From the NCBI RefSeq assembly GCF_036010325.1, contig NZ_CP108549.1, positions 1,798,001 to 1,862,000 of the forward strand: DNA of 64,000 bases. The letters are read 5' to 3'. The notes beneath the pieces were generated by a model. The model was not told where the DNA came from. It was given only the letters and a program-made list of their open reading frames with translations, and did no database searches. The position numbers were made by a program, and so were the translations under genes. Each line of letters begins with the position of its first letter. Within the stretch, counting starts at the first letter, position 1. The DNA is from Streptomyces sp. NBC_01210 (GTDB taxonomy: Bacteria > Actinomycetota > Actinomycetes > Streptomycetales > Streptomycetaceae). This document shows positions 9,723-16,879 of this stretch, one piece after another.

Positions 9723-10610
9723 TCAGCCCTTGTTGGGGCCTTCGTAGTCATCGCCGTAGGCACCCTTGGCGGGGCGACGGCGGCGCATCGGGGGCTCCAC
9801 ACCGTCGGCGAGACGGCGGGCGGTGACGAGGAAGCCGGTGTGGCCGATCATCCGGTGGTCCGGGCGGACGGCCAGTCCTTCGACATGCCAGTTGCGGATC
9901 ATCGACTCCCAGGGCTGCGGCTCGGCGAAGCATCCGATCTCACGGATGGACTCGACGGTGCGCGCGAGCTGGGTGGTGGTCGCGACGTAGCAGCAGAGGA
10001 TGCCGCCGGGGACGAGCGCCTTGGAGACGGCCTCCAGGCACTCCCAGGGGGCGAGCATGTCCAGGATGACGCGGTCGACGTCGGCGTCGGTCAGGTTGTC
10101 CTGGAGGTCGCCGACGGTGAGCTGCCAGGCAGGGTGCGGGCCGCCGAAGTAGCGCTCCACATTCTGCTGGGCGATCTCGGCGAAGTCCTCGCGGCGCTCG
10201 TAGGAGTGCAGCATGCCGTGGTCGCCGATGGCGCGCAGCAGGAAGGCACTGAGCGAGCCGGAGCCCACCCCAGCCTCGACGACGCGAGCGCCGGCGAAGA
10301 TGTCGGCGAAGGCCAGGATCTGCCCCGCGTCCTTGGGGTAGACCACGGCGGCGCCGCGGGGCATGGACAGGACATAGTCGGGGAGCAGGGGGCGCAGCGC
10401 GAGGTAGGCGACGTTTCCCGTGGTACGGACAACACTGCCCTCGGGAGCCCCGATCAGCTCGTCGTGCGGGAAGGAACCCTTGTGGGTGTGGAAATTCTTC
10501 CCGGCCTCGAGCGTGAACGTGTAGTGGCGTCCCTTGGGGTCGGTGAGCTGGACCTGGTCCCCGACCTTGAAGGGCCCGCGTCGGCGGGCGGCACCGGTCG
10601 GTTCGGACAT
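9723..10610 (-). CDS. trmI: tRNA (adenine-58-N1)-methyltransferase
   Basis: TrmI methylates A58 in the T-loop of tRNAs with S-adenosylmethionine. The 295-residue protein has the actinobacterial N-terminal beta domain (FKVGDQVQLTDPKGRHYTF) and a Rossmann methyltransferase core. The core has motif I VVEAGVGSGSLSAFLLRAIG, the acidic residue in YERREDFAEIAQ, and the catalytic-loop region DRVILDMLAPWECL. The basic C-terminal tail (PPMRRRRPAKG) probably contacts RNA. In many actinobacteria this gene lies beside the proteasome ATPase gene, as here. A TAGGCT box ends 6 nt before the ATG and no ribosome site is present, so the mRNA is probably leaderless. Confidence 0.92.
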   Translation of the reverse strand: MSEPTGAARRRGPFKVGDQVQLTDPKGRHYTFTLEAGKNFHTHKGSFPHDELIGAPEGSVVRTTGNVAYLALRPLLPDYVLSMPRGAAVVYPKDAGQILAFADIFAGARVVEAGVGSGSLSAFLLRAIGDHGMLHSYERREDFAEIAQQNVERYFGGPHPAWQLTVGDLQDNLTDADVDRVILDMLAPWECLEAVSKALVPGGILCCYVATTTQLARTVESIREIGCFAEPQPWESMIRNWHVEGLAVRPDHRMIGHTGFLVTARRLADGVEPPMRRRRPAKGAYGDDYEGPNKG

Positions 10611-10616
10611 GTGAAC

Positions 10617-10622
10617 AGCCTA
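10617..10622 (-). promoter_or_regulatory. leaderless promoter -10 box of trmI
   Basis: TAGGCT on the minus strand is followed by 6 nt (GTTCAC) and the trmI ATG. This spacing puts the transcription start at the start codon, and no Shine-Dalgarno sequence is present. Confidence 0.6.
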
Positions 10623-10975
10623 CCGGGCCGAGCCGGGCCCCGATGACCACGTGAAGCCTGCCGGACGGCCTCGCCCTGGCGAGCCCGGGCGCGGTTCCTG
10701 GCCCCTGGGACCCTGCCCCGGCCGCGCGGCCCGTGGTTCCTGGCGACCCCACCCCGGCCGCCTGGCGAGTGAGCCGAGCCCGTGGGCCTGGCCCGCCCCG
10801 AGCGCTCCCTGAGCGCTCACCTCTGCGGCGAGTGAGCCGAAGGGGGCGCGCGGGTGTCGAAAGGGAGCGCGCGCGGAGGCCGCGAGGAACGAGCGGTCGA
10901 GCACGGTGGACCGTCGACAGACGCTAAAGGCGCCCCGGAGGCGAACCGAGCCTCCGAGAAGGGGAGAACCGAGCT
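10623..10975. other. gene-free GC-rich interval with short repeats
   Basis: No supported gene lies between trmI and the site-2 protease. The stretch holds two copies of GGCGAGTGAGCCGA (10764-10777 and 10827-10840) and two copies of the palindrome GAGCGCTC 11 bp apart (10800-10807 and 10811-10818), followed by a purine-rich tract. It is downstream of the protease gene and upstream of the trmI promoter. A 94-codon minus-strand frame here is Arg/Gly/Pro-rich and not convincing. Confidence 0.5.
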
Positions 10976-12226
10976 CTAAGAAGACGCAGGCCGGGCCATG
11001 GCGGCGACGAAGGCGCGCTCGACATCTGCCGTGGACAGGACGCCGTAGATCTCGCCCGTCTCCTCGACCACCAGGTACTCCGTCGCCGGCGAGGCCCTGA
11101 GCCTGTCGAGGAGCGCCTCGCCGGCCAGTTCGGCCGAGACTTTCATGCCCTCGGTGAGTTCCTGTGCGAGGCCGCTGACGGCGACCCAGGGGCGGCGGTG
11201 TTCGGGGACTCCGACGATGGCTGTCTCGCGGACCAGGGCCTTCGGGTCGCCATGGCCGTCGACGACGACCAGTGCGCGGGCGCCGGCCTCGTTGGCGCGG
11301 CGCAGGGCCTCGGAGAGCGGGGTGTCGGACTCGACAGGAACGGCGCGCCTGGTGAGCGTACGGGCCTCGAGCTCCGGGAGGTGTTCACGCAGCCGCGCCA
11401 TCCGCAGGCTGTTGCCGGCCCCGGTCCAGATGATCGCGGCGAGGATCGCGGCGAGCAGCGCGTCGGTGACGGTCTCCATGCCGCCGATGTCCTCGGTGGC
11501 ATTGCCGAGCGCTCCGGTGTGGGTGAGGAGCGGCAGGCCGATGAGGACGGTGACGGCCAGCGCCCGGCCGACCCAGGCGGCGGCGATCGTGCCCGACATC
11601 GGCTTGCCGGTGATCTTCCAGACGACGGCGCGCAGCATCCGGCCGCCGTCCAGCGGCAGGCCGGGCAGCAGGTTGAACGCGGCGACGATGAGGTTGGAGA
11701 TCATCAGGCCGGCGAGCAGCACACCGGGGACGGTGCCCGGCTCGACGGCCTTCACCCCCAGATAGAAGACGCCGGACAGGACGAGGGAGAGCAGCGGCCC
11801 GACGAAGGCGAGGATGAACTCCCGGCCCGGGGTCTCGGAGTCCTTCTCGATCTCCGAGACGCCGCCGAAGAACTGGAGCTGGATGCGGCGCACCGGCAGT
11901 TTGAAGCGCAGCGCGGCGATCGTGTGCGCCAGTTCGTGGACGAGTACGGAGGCGTAGAAGGCGACCGCGAAGAAGAGGGAGACGAGATAGCGGACGCCGC
12001 CGAGTTCGGGGAGCACCCGGTCGAGCTGGCCGCCGAACACCCAGGTGATGAGGGCGGCGACGATGAACCAGCTGGGGGCGACGTAGACAGGCACCCCGAA
12101 GGGACGGCCCATGAGGATTCCGCCGCCGGGGCCGTCGGAGCGCCGCGGCTTGGCTCCGCCGGGGTTCCCTCCCCCCGTTCCGGACTGCGGCCTCTCGCGA
12201 TCACCGCTCGTGTCGTCCTCGTTCAC
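10976..12226 (-). CDS. site-2 protease family (M50) intramembrane metalloprotease with CBS pair
   Basis: This is a membrane-embedded zinc metalloprotease of the S2P/SpoIVFB type, which cuts transmembrane helices of regulatory proteins. The 416-residue product has a hydrophilic N-terminus, several membrane helices, the zinc motif HELAH in VLVHELAHTIAALRF, and the distal ligand motif NLLPGLPLDGGRM. The last roughly 130 residues form a tandem CBS region (TPLSEALRRANEAGARALVVVDG and LLDRLRASPATEYLVVEETGEIYGVLSTADV), which may sense adenine nucleotides. The substrate is unknown. It is divergent from the RecB-like nuclease gene across 139 bp that contain CATCTCG repeats. Confidence 0.92.
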   Translation of the reverse strand: MNEDDTSGDRERPQSGTGGGNPGGAKPRRSDGPGGGILMGRPFGVPVYVAPSWFIVAALITWVFGGQLDRVLPELGGVRYLVSLFFAVAFYASVLVHELAHTIAALRFKLPVRRIQLQFFGGVSEIEKDSETPGREFILAFVGPLLSLVLSGVFYLGVKAVEPGTVPGVLLAGLMISNLIVAAFNLLPGLPLDGGRMLRAVVWKITGKPMSGTIAAAWVGRALAVTVLIGLPLLTHTGALGNATEDIGGMETVTDALLAAILAAIIWTGAGNSLRMARLREHLPELEARTLTRRAVPVESDTPLSEALRRANEAGARALVVVDGHGDPKALVRETAIVGVPEHRRPWVAVSGLAQELTEGMKVSAELAGEALLDRLRASPATEYLVVEETGEIYGVLSTADVERAFVAAMARPASS

Positions 12227-12263
12227 GGGTTCCCTTCGTTGCGGAGTACGTCGCTCGCTCGGT

Positions 12264-12294
12264 CATCTCGGTCATCTCGATCATGCATCTCGAT
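12264..12294. repeat. CATCTCGRT short direct repeats in a divergent promoter region
   Basis: Three copies of CATCTCG(G/A)T occur at 12264-12272, 12273-12281 and 12286-12294; the last two are followed by CATGC. They lie between two divergent genes, 38-68 bp upstream of the protease start. They could be a regulator site or simple slippage repeats. Confidence 0.5.
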
Positions 12295-12352
12295 CATGCA
12301 GTGCGCAGCGTCTGACGTCGATGGTATTCCGCTCGCTGTCAGTGGCGGGCCG

Positions 12353-12358
12353 TAGGGT
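12353..12358 (+). promoter_or_regulatory. leaderless promoter -10 box of the RecB-like gene
   Basis: TAGGGT is followed by 7 nt and the ATG at 12366. There is no ribosome-binding sequence, so a leaderless transcript is likely. Confidence 0.55.
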
Positions 12359-12365
12359 CTGAGTC

Positions 12366-13226
12366 ATGAGTACGAGCCAGCAGCCCACATCGCTGTCGCC
12401 GTCGCGGGCGAGCGACTTCATGCAGTGCCCCCTGCTGTACCGGTTTCGGGTGATCGACAGGCTGCCGGAGAAGCCCAGTGAGGCAGCTACCCGCGGCACG
12501 TTGGTCCACGCGGTGCTGGAGCGGCTCTTCGACGCCCCGGCGGCTGAGCGTACGGCTCCGCGCGCCAAGGCGCTGATCCCGGGCCAGTGGGACCGGCTGC
12601 TCGAGACAAAGCCGGAGCTCGGTGAGCTGTTCGCCGAGGATGCCGACGGCGTGCGGCTGGCGGGCTGGCTGGGCGAGGCGGAACGGCTGGTCGAGCGGTG
12701 GTTCTCGCTGGAGGACCCGACCCGGCTCGAGCCCGCCGAGCGGGAGATGTTCGTCGAGACGGAGCTGGAGTCGGGGCTGCGGCTGCGCGGCGTCATCGAC
12801 CGGGTCGATGTCGCGCCCACCGGCGAGGTGCGGATCGTCGACTACAAGACGGGCAAGGCCCCGCGTCCTGAGTACAGCGAGGGCGCGCTGTTCCAGATGA
12901 AGTTCTACGCCCTGGTGATCTGGAGGCTGAAGGACGTGGTGCCGCGTCGGCTGCAGCTCGTTTATCTGGGCAGCGGCGATGTGCTGACGTACGACCCGGT
13001 CCCGGCGGACCTGGAGCGTATGGAGCGCAAGCTGCTGGCGCTCTGGGACGCGATCAAGCAGGCGACCGAGACGGGCGACTGGCGGCCGCGGCCGACCAAG
13101 CTGTGCGGGTGGTGCGACCACCAGGAAGTCTGTCCGGAATTCGGCGGCACTCCCCCGGTTTATCCGCTGAGCATTTCCCCGACCGTATCGGCGGAGGATG
13201 GCCAGGGCAGAATGGGCCCGGTCTAA
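12366..13226 (+). CDS. RecB-family PD-(D/E)XK nuclease with Fe-S cysteines
   Basis: This is a stand-alone exonuclease-type domain related to the RecB C-terminus and Cas4. The 286-residue protein has the family's GTLVHAVLE helix (His48), the core GVIDRVD (Asp145) and IVDYKTGK (Asp159, Lys161), and the Gln-Tyr helix LFQMKFYALV. Four cysteines, Cys21 (MQCPLLYR) and Cys247, Cys250 and Cys256 (CGWCDHQEVC), match the [4Fe-4S] site of AddB/Cas4-type nucleases. It therefore probably degrades or processes DNA ends, but no helicase partner adjoins it. Its stop is 14 nt before the response-regulator start on the same strand, so the two may be cotranscribed. Confidence 0.9.
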   Translation: MSTSQQPTSLSPSRASDFMQCPLLYRFRVIDRLPEKPSEAATRGTLVHAVLERLFDAPAAERTAPRAKALIPGQWDRLLETKPELGELFAEDADGVRLAGWLGEAERLVERWFSLEDPTRLEPAEREMFVETELESGLRLRGVIDRVDVAPTGEVRIVDYKTGKAPRPEYSEGALFQMKFYALVIWRLKDVVPRRLQLVYLGSGDVLTYDPVPADLERMERKLLALWDAIKQATETGDWRPRPTKLCGWCDHQEVCPEFGGTPPVYPLSISPTVSAEDGQGRMGPV

Positions 13227-13240
13227 ACGAAGGAGTACCC

Positions 13241-13912
13241 GTGGCTATCCGCGTCCTACTGGTCGACGACCAACCGCTGCTGCGTACCGGCTTCCGGATG
13301 ATTCTGGAGGCGGAGCAGGACATCGCGGTCGTCGGCGAGGCCGGGGACGGCCTCCAGGCTCTGGACCAGGTGCGGGCGCTGCAGCCCGATGTGGTGCTGA
13401 TGGACATCCGGATGCCGCGGATGGACGGGGTCGAGGCGACCCGGCAGATCACCGGGCCCGGCCGGGACGGTCCGGCCAAGGTGCTGGTGCTGACCACCTT
13501 CGACCTCGATGAGTATGTGGTGGAGGCGCTGCGCGCCGGCGCCAGCGGCTTCCTGCTCAAGGACGCGCCCGCCGATGAGCTGGTGCAGGCGATCCGGGTG
13601 GTCGCGGCGGGCGAGGCGATGCTGGCGCCGAGCATCACCCGCAGGCTGCTCGACAAGTACGCGGACCATCTGCCGTCCGGCGACGAGCCGGCCCCCAACA
13701 CGCTGAACACGCTGACCGAGCGTGAGGTGGAGGTGCTCAAGCTCGTCGCGCGGGGCCTGTCCAACGCCGAGATCGCCGCGGACCTCTTCGTCAGCGAGAC
13801 CACCGTCAAGACACATGTGGGCCATGTCCTGACGAAGCTGAGCCTGCGCGACCGCGTACAGGCCGCGGTGTACGCGTACGAGAGCGGTCTGGTGCGCCCC
13901 GGCGCGCAGTAG
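13241..13912 (+). CDS. NarL/LuxR-family response regulator, orphan
   Basis: This is a two-component response regulator. The 223-residue protein has a receiver domain (residues 1-120) with the acidic pair in LLVDDQ, phosphoacceptor Asp55 (VVLMDIRMP) and conserved Lys in FLLKDAP. A C-terminal LuxR-type helix-turn-helix follows (LTEREVEVLKLVARGLSNAEIAADL). The start is GTG 13241 with AAGGAG 7 nt upstream; the frame is open further back inside the preceding gene. No histidine kinase lies nearby. It follows the RecB-like gene by 14 bp and ends at a strong terminator. Confidence 0.93.
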   Translation: MAIRVLLVDDQPLLRTGFRMILEAEQDIAVVGEAGDGLQALDQVRALQPDVVLMDIRMPRMDGVEATRQITGPGRDGPAKVLVLTTFDLDEYVVEALRAGASGFLLKDAPADELVQAIRVVAAGEAMLAPSITRRLLDKYADHLPSGDEPAPNTLNTLTEREVEVLKLVARGLSNAEIAADLFVSETTVKTHVGHVLTKLSLRDRVQAAVYAYESGLVRPGAQ

Positions 13913-13928
13913 GTCACCGGGGGAAGAG

Positions 13929-13962
13929 CAAGCGGCGGCGGGCTGATGCCCGCCGCCGCTTG
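13929..13962. terminator. bidirectional terminator
   Basis: A perfect 14-bp stem (CAAGCGGCGGCGGG) with a 6-nt loop lies between the convergent response-regulator and peptide-binding-protein genes. Confidence 0.88.
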
Positions 13963-13983
13963 TCTATCCGGATACCGCGGGGG

Positions 13984-15579
13984 TCATGCGGTGCCGCGAC
14001 CCAGCTCCCAGAGCTGCAGGTCGGAGCTGGAGTTGAGCACCCGCTCGACGCCGGTGACACCGACGTGGGCGGCGACGTACTGCTTGCCCTGCCACAGCGG
14101 CAGCACCGGGACGTCGTTCGCGACGATGTCCTGCATCTGGGTGAAGGCCTTGGACGCGGCGGTGCGGTCCGCGGAGCGCCGCGACTGCGGGATGAGGTCG
14201 CGGACCACGGTGCTGACGTACGGGGTGTTGAGGAAGTTGCCCTTGTCCAGGAACGGGGCGATGTAGTTGTCGGGGTCCGGGAAGTCGGGGAACCAGCCCA
14301 GTCCGTAGACCGCGTAGTCACCGTGCTTCTGGGCGGGCCGGAACTTCGACCACTCGGCGCCCTCGACGGTGACGTCGAAGAGCTTGGTGGCGTTCAGCTG
14401 GTTCTTGAGCGCCTCGAACTCCTTGGCCGTACCGGCACCGTAGTGGTCGGTCGTGTAGTGGAGCTTCAGCTTCACCGGAGTGGTGATGTCGGCGGCGCTG
14501 AGGATCTCCGCGGCCTTGCTGCGGCTCGGCTCGCCGTACTTGTTGTAGAAGGAGTTGGTGTGCGCGGCGATGCTCGTCGGGATGAGCGAGTAGAGCGGCT
14601 CCGCGGTGGAGCCGTACACCTCGCCGGCGATGTGACCGCGGTCGACGACCGCCGCCATGGCCTGCCGGACCGCCTTGTTCTTCACCGACGGATCGTTGGT
14701 GTTGAAGCCGAGGTAGCGGATCTCCAGACCCGGCATCTCGGTGAGCTCGATGTCCTTCTTGGGGTTCTCGGACAGATCCTTGATCTGCTCGGGCGACATC
14801 GCGCGGGTCATGACGTCGATGTCCCCGTCCTCCAGCGCCTTGCCCATGGAGGCGGCGTCCGGGAACGACCGCAGCTCGACCTTGTCGTTGAGGAGCTTGA
14901 GGTCGCCCTGGTACTTGGGGTTCTTGGTGAAGACGACCCTGGAGATGTTCTCGCCCTTGGTCTCCGTCTTCATGGTGTACGGGCCGGAGCCGTCCACCTG
15001 GAAGCCGTCGCGGAGCTTCTTGCCCTCGTAGTGCTTCTTACTGACGATGCCGGCAGCCGGCGTCGAGAGCTTGTACGGGAAGGTCGCGTCCGGCGTGGAG
15101 AGGTGGAAGGCCACCTCGTCGCCGTTGGCCTCGATGGTGTCGATGTTCGCGAGGAGGGCGGCCGTACCGTTGTCGGCGTCGATGTCCCGCACACGCTCGA
15201 TGGAGAACTTCACATCGTCGGCGGTGATCGGGGTGCCGTCGGCGAACTGCAGCCCGCTGCGCAGCTTGCAGCGGTAGCTCTCGCTCGCGTTGTCCGTGAA
15301 GGAGCAGGACTGGGCGGCGTCGGGCACCGGCTCGCCGCCGCCGCGCGGCGCGTGCATCAGCGTCTGGATGGTCTGCCGGAGTACGTTCCAGGCGCCGGTG
15401 TCGTACGCGTAGGCCGGGTCGAGGGGCGCGGGCGCGTCCGCGGTGGCGGTGAACTGGTCCGTGGTGCCCACGACAATGGCACCACCGCCGCCGGACCCGC
15501 CGTCCGTCCCGCCGCAGGCGACGAGCACGGGCGCGAGCAGGCCGACCACGGCCGGCAGCACCAAAGTCTTACGGTTCAT
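13984..15579 (-). CDS. ABC transporter substrate-binding lipoprotein, oligopeptide type
   Basis: This is an extracellular solute receptor of the SBP_bac_5 (OppA/DppA) family. The 531-residue precursor has a lipoprotein signal peptide with lipobox residues LVAC and lipidated Cys22, then a Gly/Ser linker. The mature domain carries family hallmarks such as SCSFTDNASESYRCKLRSGLQFADGTPITADDVKFSIERV and the C-terminal WFPDFPDPDNYIAPFL region. No permease or ATPase genes adjoin it, so it is an orphan receptor that must pair with a transporter encoded elsewhere. The ATG is preceded by GGGAGTACGTCCAGG. About 500 bp of gene-free sequence lies upstream. Confidence 0.92.
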   Translation of the reverse strand: MNRKTLVLPAVVGLLAPVLVACGGTDGGSGGGGAIVVGTTDQFTATADAPAPLDPAYAYDTGAWNVLRQTIQTLMHAPRGGGEPVPDAAQSCSFTDNASESYRCKLRSGLQFADGTPITADDVKFSIERVRDIDADNGTAALLANIDTIEANGDEVAFHLSTPDATFPYKLSTPAAGIVSKKHYEGKKLRDGFQVDGSGPYTMKTETKGENISRVVFTKNPKYQGDLKLLNDKVELRSFPDAASMGKALEDGDIDVMTRAMSPEQIKDLSENPKKDIELTEMPGLEIRYLGFNTNDPSVKNKAVRQAMAAVVDRGHIAGEVYGSTAEPLYSLIPTSIAAHTNSFYNKYGEPSRSKAAEILSAADITTPVKLKLHYTTDHYGAGTAKEFEALKNQLNATKLFDVTVEGAEWSKFRPAQKHGDYAVYGLGWFPDFPDPDNYIAPFLDKGNFLNTPYVSTVVRDLIPQSRRSADRTAASKAFTQMQDIVANDVPVLPLWQGKQYVAAHVGVTGVERVLNSSSDLQLWELGRGTA

Positions 15580-16081
15580 CCTGGACGTACTCCCTCATCC
15601 GGCACTGGGATACAGCGATGTTTACGGGACACTCCGCCGCGACCGCCCGTTCGGGGCGGTGCGATCTGGCCGGGGAACAGAACGATCAGTTCTGTGTTCG
15701 CGTCGGCTTGATGGCCGCCGGGGCACATCGATGATGCGGCGAAGTTCTCGCGATGAGATTAGTCGGCAACGCCAGGAAAGCTTGACCGCGCCTGAGTTGG
15801 AGCGTATTCGCTCAGTGATCAGTTATGCCTGTGAGTGGATGATCGCGCCACGGAATGATTCGTACACCACTCCATCAATACGGACAGAACGGTGGGACCG
15901 ACCCGCCCTGGACGGGCACGGAACGGTCTGGACCTATCCCTTCAATGCCACCGAGCGTGACGAACGTCACGCGGCGAAACCCCTTACAGGACGCCGGAAA
16001 GCAGTTGCTCATGTCACGGAAAATGAGCGATCCGGTGCCTAGAGTTTCCCGTGTATTCAAGAAACACGGACAGTACGCGCA
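15580..16081. other. gene-free upstream region with an inverted repeat
   Basis: This 502-bp interval lies between the start of the peptide-binding-protein gene and the end of the HAD gene. It is visibly less GC-rich than its surroundings and has no frame with coding character. It contains a perfect inverted repeat, GCGTGAC-GAAC-GTCACGC (15955-15972). It probably holds the promoter of the lipoprotein gene and could hide a small RNA. Confidence 0.5.
15955..15972. promoter_or_regulatory. inverted repeat, possible operator or hairpin
   Basis: Seven-base arms GCGTGAC and GTCACGC surround GAAC. The site is about 376 bp upstream of the lipoprotein start and 110 bp past the HAD stop. The bound protein, if any, is unknown. 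Confidence 0.3.
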
Positions 16082-16783
16082 TCAGTTCATTGTGGTGATG
16101 AGAGTCCGCAGAAAAACAAGGTCGACTTCTTCGAGCGAGCGTACGACCACCCGGCCGTCGGCGGGCGCGATCGGCGCCACGGACGGCACGGCCACCACTC
16201 GGCAGCCCGCAGCCTCGGCGGCCGCCACACCCGTCGCCGTGTCCTCGATGACGGCGCATCTCGCCGGCTCGGCGCCCAGCCCCTGGGCGGCGAGCAGATA
16301 GGGATCGGGGTGCGGCTTCGTACGCGCCACCTCGTCACCCGCGACGGAGAGCGCGAAGTGCTGGGGGCCGAGCGAGGCAAGGATCCGGTCGATGATGCGG
16401 CGGTGGGAGGCGGAGACCAGCGCGGTGGGCACATTGTGCCTGGCGAGCTCGGCGAGCAGCCGGGCGGCGCCGGGCATCAGCGGCACACCGCGACCGATGC
16501 GAGCCTCGAAGCGATCGTTGAGCAGCACGGTCAGCTCGGCGAGCGTGATGTCCGCGCCGGTGGCCTCGATGAGATACCCGGCGCTGCGCGTCATGGGGCC
16601 ACCGACCACCACGTCCTTCCACGCCTCGTCGAGTCGATGGCCGAGATCGGCGAAGACCTCCACCTCCGCGTCCCACCAGAAGCCTTCGGTGTCCACGAGG
16701 GTGCCGTCCATGTCGAGAAAGACGGCCTGAAGGGCAGAGCCTTCGGCCGAACGGGTCAAGGACGCGGGGACCGTACTGGTCAT
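16082..16783 (-). CDS. HAD-superfamily phosphatase/phosphomutase-like hydrolase
   Basis: This is a haloacid-dehalogenase-fold hydrolase of the CbbY/Gph/beta-phosphoglucomutase-like subfamily, with a helical cap inserted after motif I. Motif I is AVFLDMDGTLVDT with the two catalytic aspartates, motif II is TALVSASHR, motif III is the Lys in ARTKPHPDPYL, and motif IV is CAVIEDTATGVAAAEAAG. It is 233 residues from the ATG at 16783, which follows GGAGGTG at good distance; an in-frame GTG lies inside that ribosome site. The substrate is probably a small phosphorylated sugar or metabolite. It lies directly after metH on the same strand but beyond the metH terminator on its 5' side. Confidence 0.9.
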   Translation of the reverse strand: MTSTVPASLTRSAEGSALQAVFLDMDGTLVDTEGFWWDAEVEVFADLGHRLDEAWKDVVVGGPMTRSAGYLIEATGADITLAELTVLLNDRFEARIGRGVPLMPGAARLLAELARHNVPTALVSASHRRIIDRILASLGPQHFALSVAGDEVARTKPHPDPYLLAAQGLGAEPARCAVIEDTATGVAAAEAAGCRVVAVPSVAPIAPADGRVVVRSLEEVDLVFLRTLITTMN

Positions 16784-16809
16784 CCGGCACACCTCCACTA
16801 GGGACGAGA

Positions 16810-16847
16810 AGGCCGGTCGCCTTCCCAGCTGGGAAGGCGACCGGCCT
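16810..16847. terminator. terminator after metH
   Basis: A perfect 38-bp palindrome (19-bp arms centred on AGCT) sits between the metH stop and the HAD gene. Confidence 0.88.
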
Positions 16848-16879
16848 GCACTGGACCGACCAGTGTACGACTTGGCCGA

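Noticed and set aside
10620..10904. A 94-codon minus-strand frame between the site-2 protease and trmI
   Set aside because: Its composition is Arg/Gly/Pro-rich with no domain and no ribosome site, and it overlaps the trmI promoter.
13984..15579. Complete peptide ABC transporter operon
   Set aside because: Only the binding protein is present; no permease or ATPase genes lie beside it.
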